Assembly (NCBI GenBank): GCA_021018815.1
Contig: JAITYX010000010.1
Span: 5,394,001 to 5,458,000 of the forward strand
DNA length: 64,000 nucleotides
Source of the DNA: Talinum fruticosum
Taxonomy: Eukaryota > Streptophyta > Magnoliopsida > Caryophyllales > Talinaceae
Direction: 5' to 3'
The notes under the pieces are model-generated. The model was given only the letters and a program-made list of their open reading frames with translations. It was not told the DNA's origin and ran no database searches. The translations under genes were made by a program, and so were the position numbers. Below are positions 60,247-64,000 of this stretch, in pieces. The stretch's first letter is position 1; every line of letters begins with the position of its first letter.

Positions 60247-61030
60247 TTAGAATCCGATTTCTTCATGAGACGCTTGATGACAAGCATGATCAATGAAAAC
60301 TATCACCTTGGAGTCGATCAAGTAGGAACATAACTTCTCCAAGGCGAACACAACCGCCAAGAATTCCTTCTCCGTGGTGGCATAGTTGACTTGAGCCTCA
60401 TCCAGAGTTCGGCTCGCATAGTGTATAGCATAGGGCTTGCCATCCTTCCTTTGCCCCAAAACAACCCACAATGCAAAGTCACTTGCATCACACATCACTT
60501 CAAATGGAAGATTCCAATCCGGGGCTTGCATAATAGGAGTTGTAATCAAAGCCTCTTTTAACTTGTTGAAAGCACTCAACCACACATTATTAAATACAAA
60601 AGGCATATCTTTGACAAGTAATAGAGTGAGAGGCCTAGCAATTTTTAAAAAATCTTTAATGAACCGCCTGTAGAAACCGACATGTCCAAGAAAATTCCTC
60701 TCACCCTTAACAAATGTAGGTGGAGATAATTTCTCATTTACCTCTACCTTAGCTTTATCAACTTCAATGCCTTTATTGGAAACCACATGACCTAGGACAA
60801 CACCCTCTTGTACCATAAAGTGGCACTTTTCCCAATTCAAGACCAAATTCACTTCCTCACATCTAGACAACACCTTAGAAAGATTTTTCAAACAATGATC
60901 AAAGGTGGTACCATAGACAGAAAAATCATCCATAAAGACCTCCATAATATCCTCAATAAATCGGAGAAAATACCATTAAGCAATGTTGAAAAGTAGCGGG
61001 TGCATTACACAACCCGTTAGAGAGTCCTCG
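60247..61030 (-). pseudogene. Ty3-gypsy reverse transcriptase and RNase H
   Basis: The minus strand has the RT palm text (GLSNGLCNAPATFQHC at about 61000-61030) and then a frameshift near 60965. Next come the catalytic motif EVFMDDFSVYG (60942 on), ILPNWEKCHF-like NLVLNWEKCHFMVQEG and VVLGHVVSNKGIEVD. FLGHVGFYRRFIKDF and RNase H (MCDASDFALWVVLGQRKDGK, YATTEKEFLAVVFALEK) follow. A change of frame ends the open frame at 60247. Upstream RT and gag are missing, the junction being near 61030. Confidence 0.88.
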
Positions 61031-61417
61031 GATATATTTGCCCTTAAAGTGTTAGAGAAATGCAGCTTTGCCGCCCCAATTGTTTTTTCGTATAATTGTG
61101 CCATTAATGAAGTAAAACCATGCAAAATTTACCCTTGGGGCCCACAAAAAGTGGTTTTAGCCGATTTTTAACTATTTTTTAATTTTTTTGGGCGGTTTTC
61201 ATTTTGGGCAGGTTTTGGGCGGGGATTAGTCATATATTGGGAATTAAAAGGGTAGAGGAAGCATTTAGGTAGTTCCCTCCAAATGCAAGGGTTTTCGAAG
61301 TTCAAAGGGGCAAGGGTTTGAGAGAGAAGGGGAGATCGAATTGGGGGAAGGGGAAGGCTGATTTTGGAAATTGGTTTTGGGGTTTTGTAATTCATCCAAA
61401 ATCGACCACATTTACGA

Positions 61418-61873
61418 GTGAAAAATGTCAAGTTCCACTGCTCGAAGACCAATTCATGCATGTCGTTCCCGACCCTATTTTTCATATTGTCGAGGCGATG
61501 CAAATGTGGGAAGAAATGCATAATTTTGACAAGCATCACAACGAAGAATCCTGTGAGGAGGTTCGCAAGGTGTAAGAGGTATGAAATGGTTAGGGGTTGC
61601 AATTATTTTGAATGGGTGGATGACTATCTTTGTGACCACATAAGATCGATGGTAATAGTCTTGATTGTGCAAAATGAAGTTCTTAGTCGAGATGCTGAAG
61701 AACTACGGAGTTTGAAGCAACAAATAGCAGAGAGAGAGAGGAATTGAGGAAGTTGAAGGGGAAGAATAAAAAGTTGAAAATGGAGGTCAACGGATATGTG
61801 AACAGAGAGAGGATTTTTATGATTCTAATGATGTTATTCTGTGTTCGATTGCCATTGTCTTTGGGTTAGTTGC
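61418..61873 (+). pseudogene. Small GRF-type zinc-finger protein with coiled coil and C-terminal membrane helix (At4g04775-like), frameshifted
   Basis: The frame at 61418-61747 encodes a GRF zinc finger: CKCGKKCIILTS, TTKNPVRRFARC and CNYFEWVDDYLCDH, with the C..C...C...C ligand pattern. A coiled coil follows (LIVQNEVLSRDAEELRSLKQ). It stops at 61745-61747 just after an AGAGAG run (61729-61741). In the next frame the coiled coil resumes (EELRKLKGKNKKLKMEVNGY) and ends in a hydrophobic helix, IFMILMMLFCVRLPLSLG, then TAG at 61871-61873. This layout is that of short plant GRF proteins. An indel in the dinucleotide run therefore probably breaks a once-complete gene. An upstream ATG at 61428 in another frame gives SSTARRPIHACRS, also typical of the family, so there may be a second indel near 61500. 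Plausible promoter text (CATATATTGGGAATT) lies at about 61230. The function of these proteins is unknown; many are linked to transposons. Confidence 0.7.
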
Positions 61874-61925
61874 GAAAGGGAAGAGTATCTATTGGTAGGT
61901 GCATTTGTATGTTAGGAATGGGTAA

Positions 61926-63092
61926 TGTAACGCCTTGTCCTATTTTTAGGACGGCGGTAACGTTTTCGGTCGTTATCTTCCGCATAAATGAAATAAAATG
62001 AAATACAATTTGTGCATCCAACTGTTATATTTCGATTGATCCTATTAGGAGTAATTGCTTATTACCCAAGCAGCTAAGTCATCCCAAAATACAGTTTACT
62101 TGTTTAGTAACATAATATTTATACAACCTAGACTTTCGTCTATTCCACAAGATAATATGCAACGTGTAATAATTCCCAAGGTCATACCTAAACCATGGTT
62201 GAGGGTAAACTCACTGTGAGCGGTCTATACACCTTCGAATTACAAATGCAACGTGGCTGGCTATGGTTTGCCTTCATCGGACTTGGTAGGTAATTGATTG
62301 TTCACCAATGCTTCATCCTAAAACAAAAATACTAAAATATTTCGAAGAATTAGTCGAAACTCGGTACTGAACATTCCCGCATCGTAAAACAGACTTTGAA
62401 AAACATTTTAATTGAGCGCGCGCATTTCAATTCATTTTAGTTTGAAATCGGGGGAGTGAATATGAGTAAAACTTGCTTGCCGGTTATTATCCGAAAGTGG
62501 AACCCTTTGATAATTGATACAATCTTTAAATAAGGTGCACACCTCTCGGGCCGACCGAGAACCCGAGTTGAAGCAGCGCGGGTGGAATTGAAGGGCCTAA
62601 GCCCTAATAATTGATAATTGATAATTGAGCGGGGACCACTTAATTAGGTGACAAAACTTGATTTGCAAATGATTCATTATTAGTTATTTATATAAGAAAT
62701 GATGAGATTTGCTGAAATATGTGAATTTTCGAAGGGTACAGGGAATGAATGTACCTGAGCTGAAACCTTTATTTCTCCCTCTTTTAGAAATTTACATTAC
62801 CAGCTTATCGGCAACGAAGTGGCCTCAATTCTGTTTGAATAGATTTTTGTTATTAATAATGTTTTCTCTTGAGTTTCAATAATTGAATTTGTATAAGCGT
62901 TGATAATTTATTTCTTTTCCTATATTTATTACGTAATCAATTAAACTACGTTTTCTTACATAACTTTACTCGTATTAATTCCATTTCGAACATTGACTAC
63001 AACGCGTATTAGTTAAAGAAGTTGATTAGGCTAATCAGTTAGCCAATGATATCTATGTAATTCAATTCATTAGTTGACTTGGATTGAAAATG

Positions 63093-63129
<37 letters not shown>

Positions 63130-64000
63130 CAAACACTTATTCCTAGTTTATTCCTTACTTCTCCCTTCATTGCATTCAAAACCCATAGTTAAGTAATTAA
63201 TTAACCCATCAAATGCTTTCCCCTAGGAAGGTTCCATAATCTACCGAATTGCTCAAAATTCATACATACACCATTTTAAGGTCATAAGCATCATTCTCTC
63301 AACAAAATTTACATTCACAACCACAATTAGGTATGCTTAATGCTCAAGTATTTTCCATACCTCTACACACTACTCGATATCTAATTTCAATTTTCACATA
63401 CGCATTTCGTTTCATTTGCTCAATACAACCATTTCCAAAATATAACAACTCCATTAAATTACTCAATTCTATAATAAGACATCCCCAATCTCATTCACTA
63501 ATTCATAATTTCCCCAAAAGAAATCTCATTCATTTACATTCATACACAATCAATCCACCAAAATACCAAACCTCAATCATTCATACCAATTTAGTTTTTC
63601 CCAATTCAATCTTTGAATTCACGCCACAAATATATTTCTAAATCATATGATTCAATTTACAGTTACAATTACTAAGTAAATTAATAAGTGTGCAAATCTG
63701 AATTTTAGGGTTTTACCTTCAAAACCAAAGAGATGGAAGCCAAGAAGATGGTGGAGCGGTGGCGGTACACCGGGCTCCGGCGAACACCGGGCGAGCACCG
63801 GAAAGGCTTCGGCGGCTGGTGGATAGTTGCTAGGTGGGCTGCGGCAGGGGAGCCTGGAAGCAACGCTACGCCAGTGCGAGAGAGAGAGCGAGAGAGAGAG
63901 AGAGAGCGCGAAAGAGAGATGTCGGGCGTCTTCCCGACGACGTCGGCGCCGGCTGCTGGCCGGTGTTGATGGCGCTTGGTGGCCGAGACCAGAGTAGCAG
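61926..64000 (-). mobile_element. Partial LTR related to the 22.8-kb solo LTR, running off the window
   Basis: It begins TGTAACGCC at 61926 and is collinear with 22805 onward: GGTTATTATCCGAAAGTGGAA, GCGGGGACCACTTAATTAGG and CGGCAACGAAGTGGCCTC all recur in order. The GA-rich, GC-rich tract starts near 63730. Divergence is visible throughout, and this copy has a TA microsatellite at 63095-63127 and an AGAGAGCG tract at 63879-63915. The other end lies beyond 64000, so solo or full-length status cannot be told. Confidence 0.8.
63095..63127. repeat. TA microsatellite
   Basis: About 16 TA dinucleotides. The related LTR has only GTATATAAATATACATG at the same place (about 24003), so the run expanded in this copy. 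Confidence 0.9.

Overview
The window is nuclear DNA from a flowering plant, probably a eudicot. Two intron-aware plant genes lie in the first 8.3 kb: a fasciclin-like arabinogalactan protein and a BTB/NPH3-family protein. Almost everything after that is nested transposable elements of the kinds normal for a large plant genome (CACTA, Helitron, LINE, Ty3-gypsy, Ty1-copia, solo LTRs), plus a scrambled piece of plastid DNA. The species cannot be named from sequence alone.

Layout. 1-870: AT-rich repeat DNA with a direct duplication and an ATT microsatellite. 1237-2298 (+): intact single-exon fasciclin-like gene. 2745-3390: degenerate CCCGAA-rich repeat. 4255-7761 (-): three-exon BTB/NPH3 gene whose large exon carries two opposite single-base indels. 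8534-9656: candidate hAT-like non-autonomous element. 10.5-13.1 kb: two dispersed repeats (called families B and A here). 14046-27567: one 13.5-kb CACTA (En/Spm) element with matching TIRs, a TAA target duplication, palindromic subterminal repeats, a decayed transposase gene and a long hairpin. Its 3' part has been invaded in series by two inverted copies of LTR-like family A. One of these contains a plastid-DNA mosaic, which is itself split by a complete solo LTR. The CACTA element sits inside a minus-strand chromovirus-like LTR whose polypurine tract and integrase tail follow at 27.65-27.96 kb. 30.4-34.4 kb: a second family-B copy split by a 2.8-kb solo LTR. 36.1-37.7 kb: Tat-like LTR followed by two hairpins. 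38.2-44.4 kb: L1-type LINE split by a 3.4-kb Helitron. 44.6-49.9 kb: copia gag remnant, an unassigned ORF and a 1.35-kb direct duplication. 51.1-61.0 kb: minus-strand Ty3-gypsy (Athila/Tat-type) element with LTR, extra ORF, integrase and RT, broken by another family-A copy. 61.4-61.9 kb: small GRF-zinc-finger gene with a frameshift. 61926 to the window end: a partial relative of the 22.8-kb solo LTR.

Only the two left-hand genes look like host genes. The transposon genes are all broken by stops and frameshifts, so the right 50 kb is a record of insertions rather than a working pathway. No convincing new biological system was found. The signals most worth checking are the hairpin inside the CACTA element, the four-level nest around the plastid fragment, the family-A repeat with 50-bp inverted flanks, the well-delimited Helitron, and the balanced frameshift pair in the NPH3 gene.
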